This document shows, in pieces, positions 26,478 through 35,614 of a DNA stretch of 64,000 bases. Source of the DNA: Fictibacillus solisalsi (GTDB lineage: Bacteria > Bacillota > Bacilli > Bacillales > Fictibacillaceae); assembly GCF_900103485.1 (NCBI RefSeq), contig NZ_FNHW01000006.1:1-64000 (forward strand), read 5' to 3'. Position 1 is the stretch's first letter. Each line of letters opens with the position of its first letter. Below the pieces are notes generated by a model, which was given only the letters and a program-made list of their open reading frames with translations, ran no database searches and had not been told where the DNA came from. Both the position numbers and the translations under genes were made by a program.

Positions 26478-28860
26478 GGAAAAGGTGAATTCTTATAAAA
26501 AGAGATGGAAACATTTATTCGAAGAAATTACATCTTATGAGGACTTTCATTTGATGATGTATCCAAGTGAATACGAATTAGAAAAGCGATTTAAGGATTT
26601 AGAAACAGATATTGCAGAAGATGCTATTGACTTGGCTTGTTACTACAATGAGGAAACAGTAAGGCTATTGGAACAACGGTTAGGAAGGTTAACAAAGTAT
26701 GATTTCATTTTTGGTGTAAAACTGAAAAATAGCCTTGTAAACATCAGTATGGAAGTAAAGGAAAATTTATTATCTCTTTTTAATACGGCGACTGATACAG
26801 TCGTCAAAATGCTTGGGTGGGAACAAAACGTTCCCACCTCTTTTTTTGGAAAGTATGAGGAGGTTGAAGAGACATTAGCCAATATTATGGCTTCTGTTTG
26901 CGGTGAAAGGCTTTCTGAAAATGAAATGGTGTATATCAACCGTTATCATTTCATTCGTGGTTTAAAGCACCAAACAAAGGAAGAAAGTGAAATGAAAAAG
27001 GTTGATTCGATTACAAATACGATTATAGACCCTACAAACCCCTCTGTTTTAAACCTTCATAGTGATCAAGATGAAGGTTATTCGTCATTCGTTGTCATTG
27101 ATGAGTTTCTTCATAACATGGCAGAAAGTGATTTGTTTTATGAAGCCCAATCGTTGCCGTTTCCAGTTGAAATACAAATGAAAGTGCAAGTGGAGTCAAA
27201 ATCCTTAACGAAAACCGCATTAAATATAAAGAAACAACAATTAAAGGAAGAACAATGGGAACAACATAGCACAGGAGATAGAAGTGACGTGTCAACCGTT
27301 ACCAGTGCCACAATGGTAAGGCATTTACAAGACGAGATTAAGAAAGAAGAAGTGTTCTTGATGAATTGGCTAGCAGTTATTGTGGTTCATGGAGACACGA
27401 AAAAGGAATGTGTTAGGAAGGCTACAATTGTAAGGCGTCATTTGAAAGGGGCTGGAATCACCTGTAGACTTCCTGTTGCTGACCAATTGAATTTGTTTTA
27501 TAAAATGTTGCCAGGTGAAAAATTAGACATTACGGATAAGAATTGGGTTCAAAAAACAACTCAAGATGGGTTGGCTGAATGTTTATTCGCCGTCAATTCT
27601 GATGTCGGTTCTAAAATAGGCTTCTTTCTTGGATGGGTGGATCGTTTTATAGAACATACCGATTTAGAGAGTGCAATTTATTCGAGTCGGGATTTTGTGT
27701 TATTTCACCCATTTTTAGCAAATCAGCAATTGAAAGGTTCAAAAACACGTTCGCCGCATTGTTTGATTACAGGGGATACAGGAAACGGGAAATCCTATTT
27801 GGCTAAATTGATTTTTAACTATATCACTATGCTAAACGTGAAATCCCTTTACATTGACCCAAAAAAAGAGATGCGTAAATGGATTCGACAAGTCTTAAAT
27901 GATCAAGAAATCCTTAAAAAATTCCCTTTATATATCTCTCATCTAGAGAAATATCACTATATCACGTTAGATCATCAAGATAAACAGAATTGGGGGGCAT
28001 TGGACCCTATTTCTTTTTTGCCTCCGATGAGAGCGAAAGAATTAATCGAGGTGATTTTTGAACAGATATACGATTTTAAAGGGAAAGATGATGTAAGTAC
28101 AGCGTTTCTTAAGGCAACTTCAAATGTGATTGAGCGTAAAGAAAGAGGCGAAAAAGTCGGCTCGCTCCATATCATTAGAGAAATGCAAAATCATGAAGAA
28201 TTAGCTGTAAGAAAAGCAGGCGATTACTTGAATGAAGTAGCTGCTGATTCAATTTTAAAATTATGTATTCATGACGGTTCTAATCCGGCGTTGTCATTAA
28301 AAAGACGGGTTACCATTTTAGAAGTAGAAAATATGGATTTACCGGAACAGTCAGAGCGATTCGAAAACTATACAAAATCTCAATTGAAATCAAGTGCTGT
28401 CATGTTTGCACTAGGCAAGTTTTGTGAACTGTTCGGTATGAATCCAGAGGAACAAACTGTTGAATTTATTGATGAAGCGTGGATATTTACAACATCTCCG
28501 CAAGGGAAAAAAGTAGAAAGACAAATGCGTAGGATTGGTCGATCATACAACAATGCAGAATATTTTATTTCGCAGTCAACAAAGGACGCTTTAAAAGAGG
28601 AGGATTCAGGAAACTTTGGGGTGGCTTTTGCTTTTGATGAACCAACAGAACGTGAAGAAGTGTTGAAATGGGTGAACATGGAGGTAACAAAAGAAAATAT
28701 AAAAATGATGGAATCGATGTTCCAAGGGCAATGCTTGTTTAAAGATTATTATGGTCGTACTTCCAAGATTTCAATTGAGTGCCTTTTTGAAGAATGGGAA
28801 GGTACATTAAAGACTGTTGAGAAAAAAGCAGTGGCATTTGCAGAGGAAGAGTATATTTAA
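26365..28860 (+). CDS. conE: Conjugation ATPase ConE (VirB4-like)
   Basis: An 831-residue ATPase that powers the mating channel from the cytoplasmic face. The P-loop is GDTGNGKS (about residue 473) and the Walker B region is VEFIDEAWIF; the N-terminal VirB4 domain begins NLLLTRTGDIWAYYRV. That homology starts inside the conD overlap, so the upstream ATG 26365 (with GGTGGTGGG before it) is preferred over ATG 26467. The 113-nt overlap with conD is long. Confidence 0.92.
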   Translation: MKTKTPMKATHKNLLLTRTGDIWAYYRVRSNSIPMQNKEKVNSYKKRWKHLFEEITSYEDFHLMMYPSEYELEKRFKDLETDIAEDAIDLACYYNEETVRLLEQRLGRLTKYDFIFGVKLKNSLVNISMEVKENLLSLFNTATDTVVKMLGWEQNVPTSFFGKYEEVEETLANIMASVCGERLSENEMVYINRYHFIRGLKHQTKEESEMKKVDSITNTIIDPTNPSVLNLHSDQDEGYSSFVVIDEFLHNMAESDLFYEAQSLPFPVEIQMKVQVESKSLTKTALNIKKQQLKEEQWEQHSTGDRSDVSTVTSATMVRHLQDEIKKEEVFLMNWLAVIVVHGDTKKECVRKATIVRRHLKGAGITCRLPVADQLNLFYKMLPGEKLDITDKNWVQKTTQDGLAECLFAVNSDVGSKIGFFLGWVDRFIEHTDLESAIYSSRDFVLFHPFLANQQLKGSKTRSPHCLITGDTGNGKSYLAKLIFNYITMLNVKSLYIDPKKEMRKWIRQVLNDQEILKKFPLYISHLEKYHYITLDHQDKQNWGALDPISFLPPMRAKELIEVIFEQIYDFKGKDDVSTAFLKATSNVIERKERGEKVGSLHIIREMQNHEELAVRKAGDYLNEVAADSILKLCIHDGSNPALSLKRRVTILEVENMDLPEQSERFENYTKSQLKSSAVMFALGKFCELFGMNPEEQTVEFIDEAWIFTTSPQGKKVERQMRRIGRSYNNAEYFISQSTKDALKEEDSGNFGVAFAFDEPTEREEVLKWVNMEVTKENIKMMESMFQGQCLFKDYYGRTSKISIECLFEEWEGTLKTVEKKAVAFAEEEYI

Positions 28861-28874
28861 GGAGGGGGGTAGTG

Positions 28875-30782
28875 ATGAAAAGAAAAAGGATTCTTTTGCT
28901 TTCAGTTGTAATTTTGTTATTGGCTTCATTCATTAAGACGGATTCAGTGTTGGCGGCAGAAGGTGATATAACCACTCAACCTAAAAGTGAAAAGGTGGGT
29001 GGTGTTGAATTAGAAGTAAAGCGATTTCCTTTATCTCGTTACCAAGCAAATAACGAGGATTCCGATAGTCATATAAAAGGGGCATTTGTAGGTTTGACAA
29101 ACGTCACTTTTTCTTTTGCAGGGAATATTATACGTGTCGTTGATGCAGGTATGGATACTTTGTATAATCTCCAACCAATTGATAAATTTGCGGATTCGAT
29201 GACGAATGTATCGAAAACAGTATATAAAACATTAAAAAGTAATTTTGGAGAAGTGCTTTTTATTTTTGTTTGTGGCTATATTGTCTATCTATATGCGGTA
29301 AGAGGAAGCGCAAAGGAAGCTATGAGACGGAGTACCCTCTTTATTTGTGTGTTGGTTATTGGTGGACTATGGATGTCCAACGCTGGTTATTATATGAAGG
29401 TTCTGAATGCATTGTCAGTTGAAACACAAGGGAAGTTATTAGTTGCCGGTAATGGATTTGTTGGCATCGTGAAAGATGAGGGGAATTACGTTAATAACTC
29501 AAAAATTGAAAAAGGAAAAGAAATGGAAGGTACGGTAGCGATTATGCGTAATGTTTACTTTAATCTGGCATTAAAAAAACCGTACTTAATTGTAAATTAT
29601 GATGAAACGAGTGAAAAGAAAATAAACAAAAAAGGAAGTGGTGAAAAAGGTGATTTAAATCGAATCGATACACTTCTATCTTATAAATTATCGGATGAAG
29701 GTGAAAAGGGAAAACTTGAATACTTAAAGGAATACGAGAAAGGGAAATACGGTAATGAAGCTGTAACTTCTGGAAATGTTTATAACCAGTTAGGTCAATC
29801 TATTATCGCAGTGTTGGTAGCTTTTGTATTGGGCATTCCTTTTCTAGGGTTGGCGTTTCTAAATTTCTTCCTTCAAATCATGGCACTAGCGATTGTGTTT
29901 TTTATTCCTTTTGCTTTTATGATTTCGTATATTCCTCAACTTGCCTATTCTGGTTTTGTTACTTTAGGACGGCTTGGGAGTGTTTTTCTTCTTAAAGCAA
30001 TGTTGGGCATCTTAATTTTCTTTGTATATGTGATGTGCTTTGTCGTAGATCAATTGATACCCCCGAATGGATTCGGAATGTATCTGTTAAATGTCATTGT
30101 GTTGTCCGCCATATTGTGGATTGGATTTAAAAAGAGAGATTCCATTATCAAGTTTGTAACGGCAGGAAAAGTGTTATCAATTGATAATAATATGATGGAA
30201 AATGTACGAAAAGAAATGGTTCAACCTTCGTGGGAAACGGCGAAGAAAGGTGCGACTACTTTAGGGTCGGGTGTGTCGAATATGTTCAGTCATTTTGCAA
30301 AAAGTTTTCGTAATAGGTCGGGAGATGTCGGCTCTGATGATGGTGTTTCAAAGGATGCATCTGCCGGACGCGAATTTGGGATAGATGGCGATGCTGTTAC
30401 TCTTTCAAGGACACCTCAAAAAGGAGAAACATTTAATAATCCAAATCTAAATGGAAATAAAAAAATTGACCGAAAACCGCAATATTTATTTAAGCAGGAT
30501 CATCAACAATCCATACCACCCGGTGATGTTTATCATCCTCAAGGGAAGAAAGAGCTTAGACATGAAGGAACGAAGACGCCTGTTGTGGATACTATTCTTA
30601 AAGAAGGAGTGTACAAGGTTACGAGATCAACAGGCTTGCAAGAGAAAATAAGGGAAAATCGAACAGATCAGAAAGAATTTAGTAAAAGAAAACAATTTGA
30701 GAATAGATCGAACGGATTTAAACCGCAGGGTGATTCAGAAATACAAATAGTAGATAGACTGAGAAGGGGCGAAAGAACATGA
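28875..30782 (+). CDS. conG: Conjugation membrane protein ConG (VirB6-like)
   Basis: A 635-residue polytopic membrane protein. A cleavable or anchoring N-terminal hydrophobic segment (about 6-23, ending VLAAEG) is followed by membrane helices near 115-165 and a cluster at 300-430, then a long polar C-terminal tail. This is the ConG layout, the probable central channel subunit. ATG 28875 follows GGAGGGG. conE is 14 nt upstream and cwlT 22 nt downstream. Confidence 0.88.
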   Translation: MKRKRILLLSVVILLLASFIKTDSVLAAEGDITTQPKSEKVGGVELEVKRFPLSRYQANNEDSDSHIKGAFVGLTNVTFSFAGNIIRVVDAGMDTLYNLQPIDKFADSMTNVSKTVYKTLKSNFGEVLFIFVCGYIVYLYAVRGSAKEAMRRSTLFICVLVIGGLWMSNAGYYMKVLNALSVETQGKLLVAGNGFVGIVKDEGNYVNNSKIEKGKEMEGTVAIMRNVYFNLALKKPYLIVNYDETSEKKINKKGSGEKGDLNRIDTLLSYKLSDEGEKGKLEYLKEYEKGKYGNEAVTSGNVYNQLGQSIIAVLVAFVLGIPFLGLAFLNFFLQIMALAIVFFIPFAFMISYIPQLAYSGFVTLGRLGSVFLLKAMLGILIFFVYVMCFVVDQLIPPNGFGMYLLNVIVLSAILWIGFKKRDSIIKFVTAGKVLSIDNNMMENVRKEMVQPSWETAKKGATTLGSGVSNMFSHFAKSFRNRSGDVGSDDGVSKDASAGREFGIDGDAVTLSRTPQKGETFNNPNLNGNKKIDRKPQYLFKQDHQQSIPPGDVYHPQGKKELRHEGTKTPVVDTILKEGVYKVTRSTGLQEKIRENRTDQKEFSKRKQFENRSNGFKPQGDSEIQIVDRLRRGERT

Positions 30783-30804
30783 TGAGTAGAAAGGAGAGAT
30801 TTAC

Positions 30805-31785
30805 TTGAAAAAAATCTTTCTTGTATTCTTGTTGTCCCCTGTTATTTGTTTGATGATCATGTGTACTGTTGTTGTCATGATAATGTCTGGGGACCATGAG
30901 ATAGAAAATGATAAGATAGGCGGTGGTGATGGTGATTATATAACGAACAGTATAAGTCTTGAAGTAGAACGTTTTCGTACTGTTTTTGAAAAATATGCTC
31001 GTCAAGAAGGAGTCTATAATCAATTAAATGTCATTATGGCGCTCACCATGCAGGAAAGTGGTGGGCGCTATTTAGATATCATGCAAAGTTCGGAAAGTAT
31101 TGGTTTACCTCCAAACAGCATTACTGACCCGGAATTATCCATTAAGATTGGTGTAAAATACTTTGCCAGTATGTTAAAACAAGCAGACTATGATGTTCAT
31201 CTAGCCCTTCAATCGTATAATTTCGGAAATCGCTTTATCGGATATGCAAAGGAACGAGGGGGCTATTCAAAAAAAGTGGCTCAATCCTTTAGTAGTATGA
31301 TGGCTGTTAAAATGGGCTGGTCTCGATATGGTGATCCTGATTATGTAGATCATGTTATGCGTTATCTGAAAAGTTCAAATCATACTTTTAAACTTGTGAA
31401 TGGTTCGATAAAGGAGTATGAAATAGCCATGAAAGAAGCTTCGAAATATGAAGGGCAGCCATATGTTTGGGGGGGCTCTAATCCGAGTGATGGTTTTGAC
31501 TGTAGTGGATTAACACAATGGAGTTATAAACAATCAGGAATTCTTTTGCCAAGAACGGCGCAAGAACAATATTACAGGTCGAAACGGGTTGATGAACAAG
31601 ATGCCAAAGCAGGCGATCTTGTTTTTTTTACGGGGACATATGCAGGTAAATATATTACCCATGTTGGTATATATGTAGGTGAGGGCAGGATGTTTAACTC
31701 TAATGGTAGTGGGATTCAATACTCTAATCTTAAATCCGGTTACTGGCGAGAACATTTGGTTTCATTCGGGAGAATTAATAATTAA
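30805..31785 (+). CDS. cwlT: Bifunctional cell-wall hydrolase CwlT
   Basis: A 326-residue exported enzyme with an N-terminal membrane anchor (about 1-28), a lysozyme-like lytic domain (about 50-185, with the catalytic Glu in TMQESGG) and an NlpC/P60 endopeptidase domain (about 205-326) with Cys in DGFDCSGLT and His in THVGIYVG. It opens peptidoglycan so the channel can be built, and is essential for ICEBs1 transfer. The start is TTG at 30805. Confidence 0.93.
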   Translation: MKKIFLVFLLSPVICLMIMCTVVVMIMSGDHEIENDKIGGGDGDYITNSISLEVERFRTVFEKYARQEGVYNQLNVIMALTMQESGGRYLDIMQSSESIGLPPNSITDPELSIKIGVKYFASMLKQADYDVHLALQSYNFGNRFIGYAKERGGYSKKVAQSFSSMMAVKMGWSRYGDPDYVDHVMRYLKSSNHTFKLVNGSIKEYEIAMKEASKYEGQPYVWGGSNPSDGFDCSGLTQWSYKQSGILLPRTAQEQYYRSKRVDEQDAKAGDLVFFTGTYAGKYITHVGIYVGEGRMFNSNGSGIQYSNLKSGYWREHLVSFGRINN

Positions 31786-31798
31786 GGAGTGATAACAG

Positions 31799-32317
31799 TT
31801 GAATAAGTTAATTGTTATTTTGACTTGTGGCGTTTTATTGATTGGATACACTTTTTTTATTAAAGGGATTACTGGACTTTCTTATAATGAAAAAATAGAA
31901 TCATTGAATAAACAAAATGTGATACAAAAGAAAAAAATAGAAGAATTGAGTCAAACGATGAATGAAAGAAGCGTTTCGAAAAATAGAGCATTTTTTGAAG
32001 CGCTTTTTAATTACACTGATATAGATAAGCGCTATGAAAAAGTACAGAATTTGACAACTGAAAAAGGTTTTGCTTTTGCTTTTCCTTCAAGAAGTGATCA
32101 AAAGCATACAGTGAGTGTAAAAAGCGAATTGTTGTCATTGGAGAATTATTCAAAGATTGATGGTTCTGGTTCGAATGAATTGTTTCTTAATGTTGTTGAG
32201 GTAGCTGTCACAGCAAATTCTGTGACAACCAATCAAACGTTAATTATACAAACGTCCTTGATAAAAGAAAAAAATAAATGGCTGGTTGATGATGTACAGG
32301 TGAAAGGAAATGGATGA
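31799..32317 (+). CDS. YddI-like conjugation-operon protein
   Basis: A 172-residue protein with one N-terminal membrane helix (about 5-22), a short coiled-coil-like stretch (about 32-58) and an extracytoplasmic domain that looks NTF2-like. It begins with TTG 31799 after AAGGAGTGA, 13 nt after cwlT. Position matches yddI of ICEBs1; role unknown, probably part of or near the channel. Confidence 0.7.
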   Translation: MNKLIVILTCGVLLIGYTFFIKGITGLSYNEKIESLNKQNVIQKKKIEELSQTMNERSVSKNRAFFEALFNYTDIDKRYEKVQNLTTEKGFAFAFPSRSDQKHTVSVKSELLSLENYSKIDGSGSNELFLNVVEVAVTANSVTTNQTLIIQTSLIKEKNKWLVDDVQVKGNG

Positions 32318-32373
32318 AACATGGAAAATAAAGAATAGATTATATATACTGAATATTAAAAAGGGAGGGCATC

Positions 32374-32757
32374 ATGACATTGAAAAGAATTTTTATTTTC
32401 CTTAGTCTTATCATGATAGTTGTTCTAAGTGCTTGTGGTGGGAATAAGTATGATGAAGCGATTGATAATGTAATTAATCAAGAAAAAAAAGATCGTGAAA
32501 AAGATGGGCTGGATGCAAAAAAAATATCCAGAGACAATGCTAACATACGTGTTTATGATGGCGGTAAGTTTATTCAAGTAGCTTATTATATAGATGATAC
32601 AGATCGTAAACTTTATTATTATTATGAAAAGCTTGGGGATTCGTATGAGGAAATGAGTGATATGCCGGGAAGTGGAGAAGGTGATCGCTTGGGCCTAGAT
32701 AAGAAAACGCCAGATTATCAAGAAGTTAAGGGAAAAGAAACAAAGATAGAAGAGTAG
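32374..32757 (+). CDS. YddJ-like exclusion lipoprotein
   Basis: A 127-residue lipoprotein: basic N-terminus, hydrophobic core and lipobox LSAC with the lipidated C21, then an acidic soluble domain of the DUF4467 kind. In ICEBs1 YddJ sits on the cell surface and blocks redundant transfer into cells that already hold the element, acting on ConG of the donor. GGGAGGG precedes the ATG. It is the last gene of the transfer operon before cargo. Confidence 0.78.
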   Translation: MTLKRIFIFLSLIMIVVLSACGGNKYDEAIDNVINQEKKDREKDGLDAKKISRDNANIRVYDGGKFIQVAYYIDDTDRKLYYYYEKLGDSYEEMSDMPGSGEGDRLGLDKKTPDYQEVKGKETKIEE

Positions 32758-32955
32758 ATCCAATGTTGTCTACTCTATTTTGTGTTTTTTCAGTGTTAAC
32801 CAAACATATATTCTTGTATAATAAAGTTAGGATGGTGATAAATATGCTTCGTGACCGAGGGAAGATGCAGGGCAGATATGTATACCGACTTATCTATATA
32901 AAGAGCTTAAGGGAATAAATACGAAAACTGAAACCGATTTGAGGGAGGGGACAGA

Positions 32956-33069
32956 ATGGACAAACCTAAACCTTTTTTCGAAAAGTTTTTGAAAAAGAGT
33001 TTGTTTCTAATAAATGAAAAAATCGGTAATTATTCCTTAGTACCATTCAGAGCAGTGGTGTTGCAATAA
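32956..33069 (+). CDS. Possible 37-residue peptide
   Basis: A short frame preceded by a strong ribosome site (GAGGGAGGGG, 6 nt spacing). The peptide is Lys/Phe-rich at the N-terminus (MDKPKPFFEKFLKK) and ends VPFRAVVLQ. It has no signal peptide and no family that I know. It may be a small regulatory peptide or the remnant of a longer gene. Confidence 0.35.
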   Translation: MDKPKPFFEKFLKKSLFLINEKIGNYSLVPFRAVVLQ

Positions 33070-33166
33070 TTAACGGAAGTGATAAAATAGTACAGACGTA
33101 TTGCTGAAACACATAAGAAAGATATTAACAGCTAAAAAGCGCAAAGGTGGAAGGTTTATTAAACTA

Positions 33167-33190
33167 AAACACCCTAGGGTGTTTTTTTTA
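33167..33190 (+). terminator. Transfer operon terminator
   Basis: AACACCC-TAGGGTGTT hairpin with eight T residues, downstream of yddJ and the possible peptide. Confidence 0.8.
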
Positions 33191-33435
33191 TGCCTTATAA
33201 AGAGTGATATAATGGATTAAATGATAAGAAGGGCGAGCCTGATCTATCAGTGGAAAATGTGTATTTAACTTAAAAGTAGAAGGACATAAGAGCTAGCTAT
33301 TTAAACCGCACATTTGAGAGGACCGACAGAATTATGGGGAAGATAAAAAGGGTTTAAATGAGGCGAACGTATATTCTTATGTTTAGTTGAATATTTTTGT
33401 CGAAAATAATCGGATTGATAAAGGTGATATATATA

Positions 33436-34392
33436 ATGGAAATGAATAAAAGACAAGTATATAAATGTAAAACTTGTCAAAAAGAAACGAATGCTCCTTT
33501 AGGTACTGAAAGAGAAAAAAAAATGTTATGTAAAGATTGTTTTGGTAAACGAAAAGATAAAAGGAAAAATCAATTAAATGGTTTAACAGGTAGTGAGTGG
33601 GCAAAAAAAAGTATTAGTGTAAAAGAATACCCAGATGTTAGAAGTGAAAAACAACGCATTCATGGAGCCAGCTTTCCAAAATCTTTAGCTAAAGAACATA
33701 TTGAAATTTACACTAAACAAGGAGATGTAGTCCTTGACCCATTTTTAGGTGTGGGAACAACTGTCGATGCTTGTTTAGAATTAGGTAGAAATTCTGTTGG
33801 AATAGAATTAAACCAAGAATTTATAACTTTAGCACAAGAAGACTTAACTGAACTGGATAAATTATCTGCTAAGATTTTTCATGGAGATAGTCGGAACTTA
33901 ACTAAATTTGTTGATGAAGAGAGCATTGATTTTATATTAACGAGTCCACCTTATGCTAATTTATTGCAAAATATTAACGGAGCCTTTGCTCATAAGTGGA
34001 GAGAGCATTCAGATTTAGACCCAATTACTAATGCAAGGCCGTATTCTAAGAATGAATCCGACATTGGTAATATGTCTTATAATGAATCTCTACTATCAAT
34101 AAGAAAAGTAATGGAAGAGTGTTTTATTGTACAAAAATTCGAAACTTATGCAGTATGGGTTGTGAAAGATTTTAGATCATTAAAGGAATCTGTACCCTAT
34201 GTTAATTTTCACGGCGACGTTATAAGAGCTGCTGAAGATGTGGGATATTATTTATGGGATATAAGGATTTATGATCAAACTAAGTTTCGCCCTCTAGTTG
34301 TACTGGGATACCCTTCAAGGAATTATTATATGAATATAGGGCATTCTTATATATTAGTTTTTAAAAAAACAAATAAATTACCAAAAAGGTGA
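33436..34392 (+). CDS. DNA methyltransferase, TSPPY type, with zinc-ribbon N-terminus
   Basis: A 318-residue DNA methyltransferase. The SAM-binding motif I is DPFLGVGTT (101-109) and the catalytic motif IV is TSPPY (169-173), which is typical of N4-cytosine and some N6-adenine enzymes. The N-terminus adds a zinc-ribbon-like knuckle pair: C11-x2-C14 and C32-x2-C35. ATG 33436 follows AAAGGTGA; a TTG at 33397 is possible but unsupported. It overlaps or abuts the next methyltransferase (GTGA), so the two are co-translated. Together with the PLD nuclease downstream it forms a restriction-modification cargo. Target sequence unknown. Confidence 0.88.
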   Translation: MEMNKRQVYKCKTCQKETNAPLGTEREKKMLCKDCFGKRKDKRKNQLNGLTGSEWAKKSISVKEYPDVRSEKQRIHGASFPKSLAKEHIEIYTKQGDVVLDPFLGVGTTVDACLELGRNSVGIELNQEFITLAQEDLTELDKLSAKIFHGDSRNLTKFVDEESIDFILTSPPYANLLQNINGAFAHKWREHSDLDPITNARPYSKNESDIGNMSYNESLLSIRKVMEECFIVQKFETYAVWVVKDFRSLKESVPYVNFHGDVIRAAEDVGYYLWDIRIYDQTKFRPLVVLGYPSRNYYMNIGHSYILVFKKTNKLPKR

Positions 34393-34397
34393 CAAAT

Positions 34398-35531
34398 ATG
34401 CAAATGATTCAGAAATTCAAGATGGATTTAGATAATATTTTAAAAACTGAAAAGGCTAATTTAACTCATAATTTTCACCCTTATCCTGCAAAATTTATAC
34501 CTCAAATGCCAAGAGAAATAATGAATTATCTTAATATAACCAAAGGTTCAAAAATCTTAGATCCTTTTTGTGGTTCTGGTACTACCTTAGTTGAAGCATG
34601 TTTATTAGGTATAGATTCTGTAGGTGTGGATTCAAATCCAATAGCAATATTATCAAGTAAAGTTAAAAGTACACCTCTAAATGAAAATCAACTGTCAACA
34701 TTAGACTCTTTTTTAAATTCTTTAATGTTACAAAAAGCAAACGTGGATTATGAAATTGCTGATGAAAAACTTAATAATTTCAAAAATAGAGATCATTGGT
34801 TTGAAAGAAATATGTTTATTGAACTAATGTATATAAAGGGTTTAATCTCAACACTTGATGATATTCAAGTAAAAGATTTTTTTAGATTGGCATTATCTTC
34901 TATTGTTGTTAAGTGTTCAAATCAAGATAGTGATACACGTTGGGTTGCGAGGAGCAAGGATTTACCAAATGGCTATGCATTTGATTCTTTTATTAAGAAG
35001 TCAAATGATATGATAAATAGAATAAAAGAATTTAGTAATGCACAAAAAGGCATTTCTCAAGTTTTCTATGGTGATTCTAGGAATTTATCTTTTTTAGAGA
35101 ACAATGTTATTGATCATATAATAACATCTCCACCGTATTTAAACTCATTTGATTATTACTTATATCATAAACTAAGGATGTTCATATTGGGCTATGACCA
35201 TAAAGAAGCTCAAGAATTAGAAATCGGTTCACGAAATAAACATAATGATAAAAAGCATGGAATGAATACTTATTTTGATAGTATAAAAGAGGTATTTACA
35301 GAAAGTTATCGTGTTCTAAAACCGAATGGAATATGTTGTGTAGTTATTGGAGATTCCATTGTAAAATCTGAACTGGTAGAAATGGATAAAGAGTATAGAA
35401 GAGTTTTTGAAGATATTGGTTATGAATATATAGAATGTTTTTCATATAATCAACGTAAATATACTAATTCCTTTACAAAAAATCTTAAAACTCAATACAA
35501 GAATGGACATTTTATATTTTTTAAAAAATAA
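34398..35531 (+). CDS. DNA methyltransferase, TSPPY type
   Basis: A 377-residue DNA methyltransferase with motif I DPFCGSGTT (55-63), preceded by FHPYPAKFIPQMP, and motif IV TSPPY (243-247). Between them lies a long helical insert, a probable target-recognition region. Starts at ATG 34398 after AAAAAGGTG; a GTG at 34389 overlapping the previous stop is the alternative. Two different methyltransferases beside one nuclease suggest an asymmetric target with one enzyme per strand, as in type IIS systems. Confidence 0.87.
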   Translation: MQMIQKFKMDLDNILKTEKANLTHNFHPYPAKFIPQMPREIMNYLNITKGSKILDPFCGSGTTLVEACLLGIDSVGVDSNPIAILSSKVKSTPLNENQLSTLDSFLNSLMLQKANVDYEIADEKLNNFKNRDHWFERNMFIELMYIKGLISTLDDIQVKDFFRLALSSIVVKCSNQDSDTRWVARSKDLPNGYAFDSFIKKSNDMINRIKEFSNAQKGISQVFYGDSRNLSFLENNVIDHIITSPPYLNSFDYYLYHKLRMFILGYDHKEAQELEIGSRNKHNDKKHGMNTYFDSIKEVFTESYRVLKPNGICCVVIGDSIVKSELVEMDKEYRRVFEDIGYEYIECFSYNQRKYTNSFTKNLKTQYKNGHFIFFKK

Positions 35532-35543
35532 ACATTGGTAATA

Positions 35544-35607
35544 TTGAACTACTCCTATTTTTGGTATAAAATTACTATTATTATAGTTAATTTTAGGAAA
35601 TAGGAGT
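35544..35607 (+). promoter_or_regulatory. Endonuclease promoter inside an inverted repeat
   Basis: Promoter TTGAAC (35544-35549), 17 bp, TAAAAT (35567-35572). A perfect 10-bp inverted repeat flanks it: ACTCCTATTT (35551-35560, in the promoter spacer) and AAATAGGAGT (35598-35607, covering the ribosome site). A read-through mRNA from the methyltransferases could fold and hide the endonuclease ribosome site, while mRNA from the local promoter lacks the first arm. It could also be a protein operator. Both are inference. Confidence 0.65.
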
Positions 35608-35614
35608 GTTTTTA

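Larger units (their letters stand above)
32758..33435 (+). other. 680-bp region between transfer operon and cargo
   Basis: Mostly non-coding. Two short frames with good ribosome sites are present: 32845-32919 (24 codons, unsupported) and 32956-33069 (listed separately). A terminator lies at 33167-33190. From 33191 to 33435 nothing is recognised beyond A+T-rich sequence that may hold the promoter of the methyltransferase genes. Confidence 0.5.
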
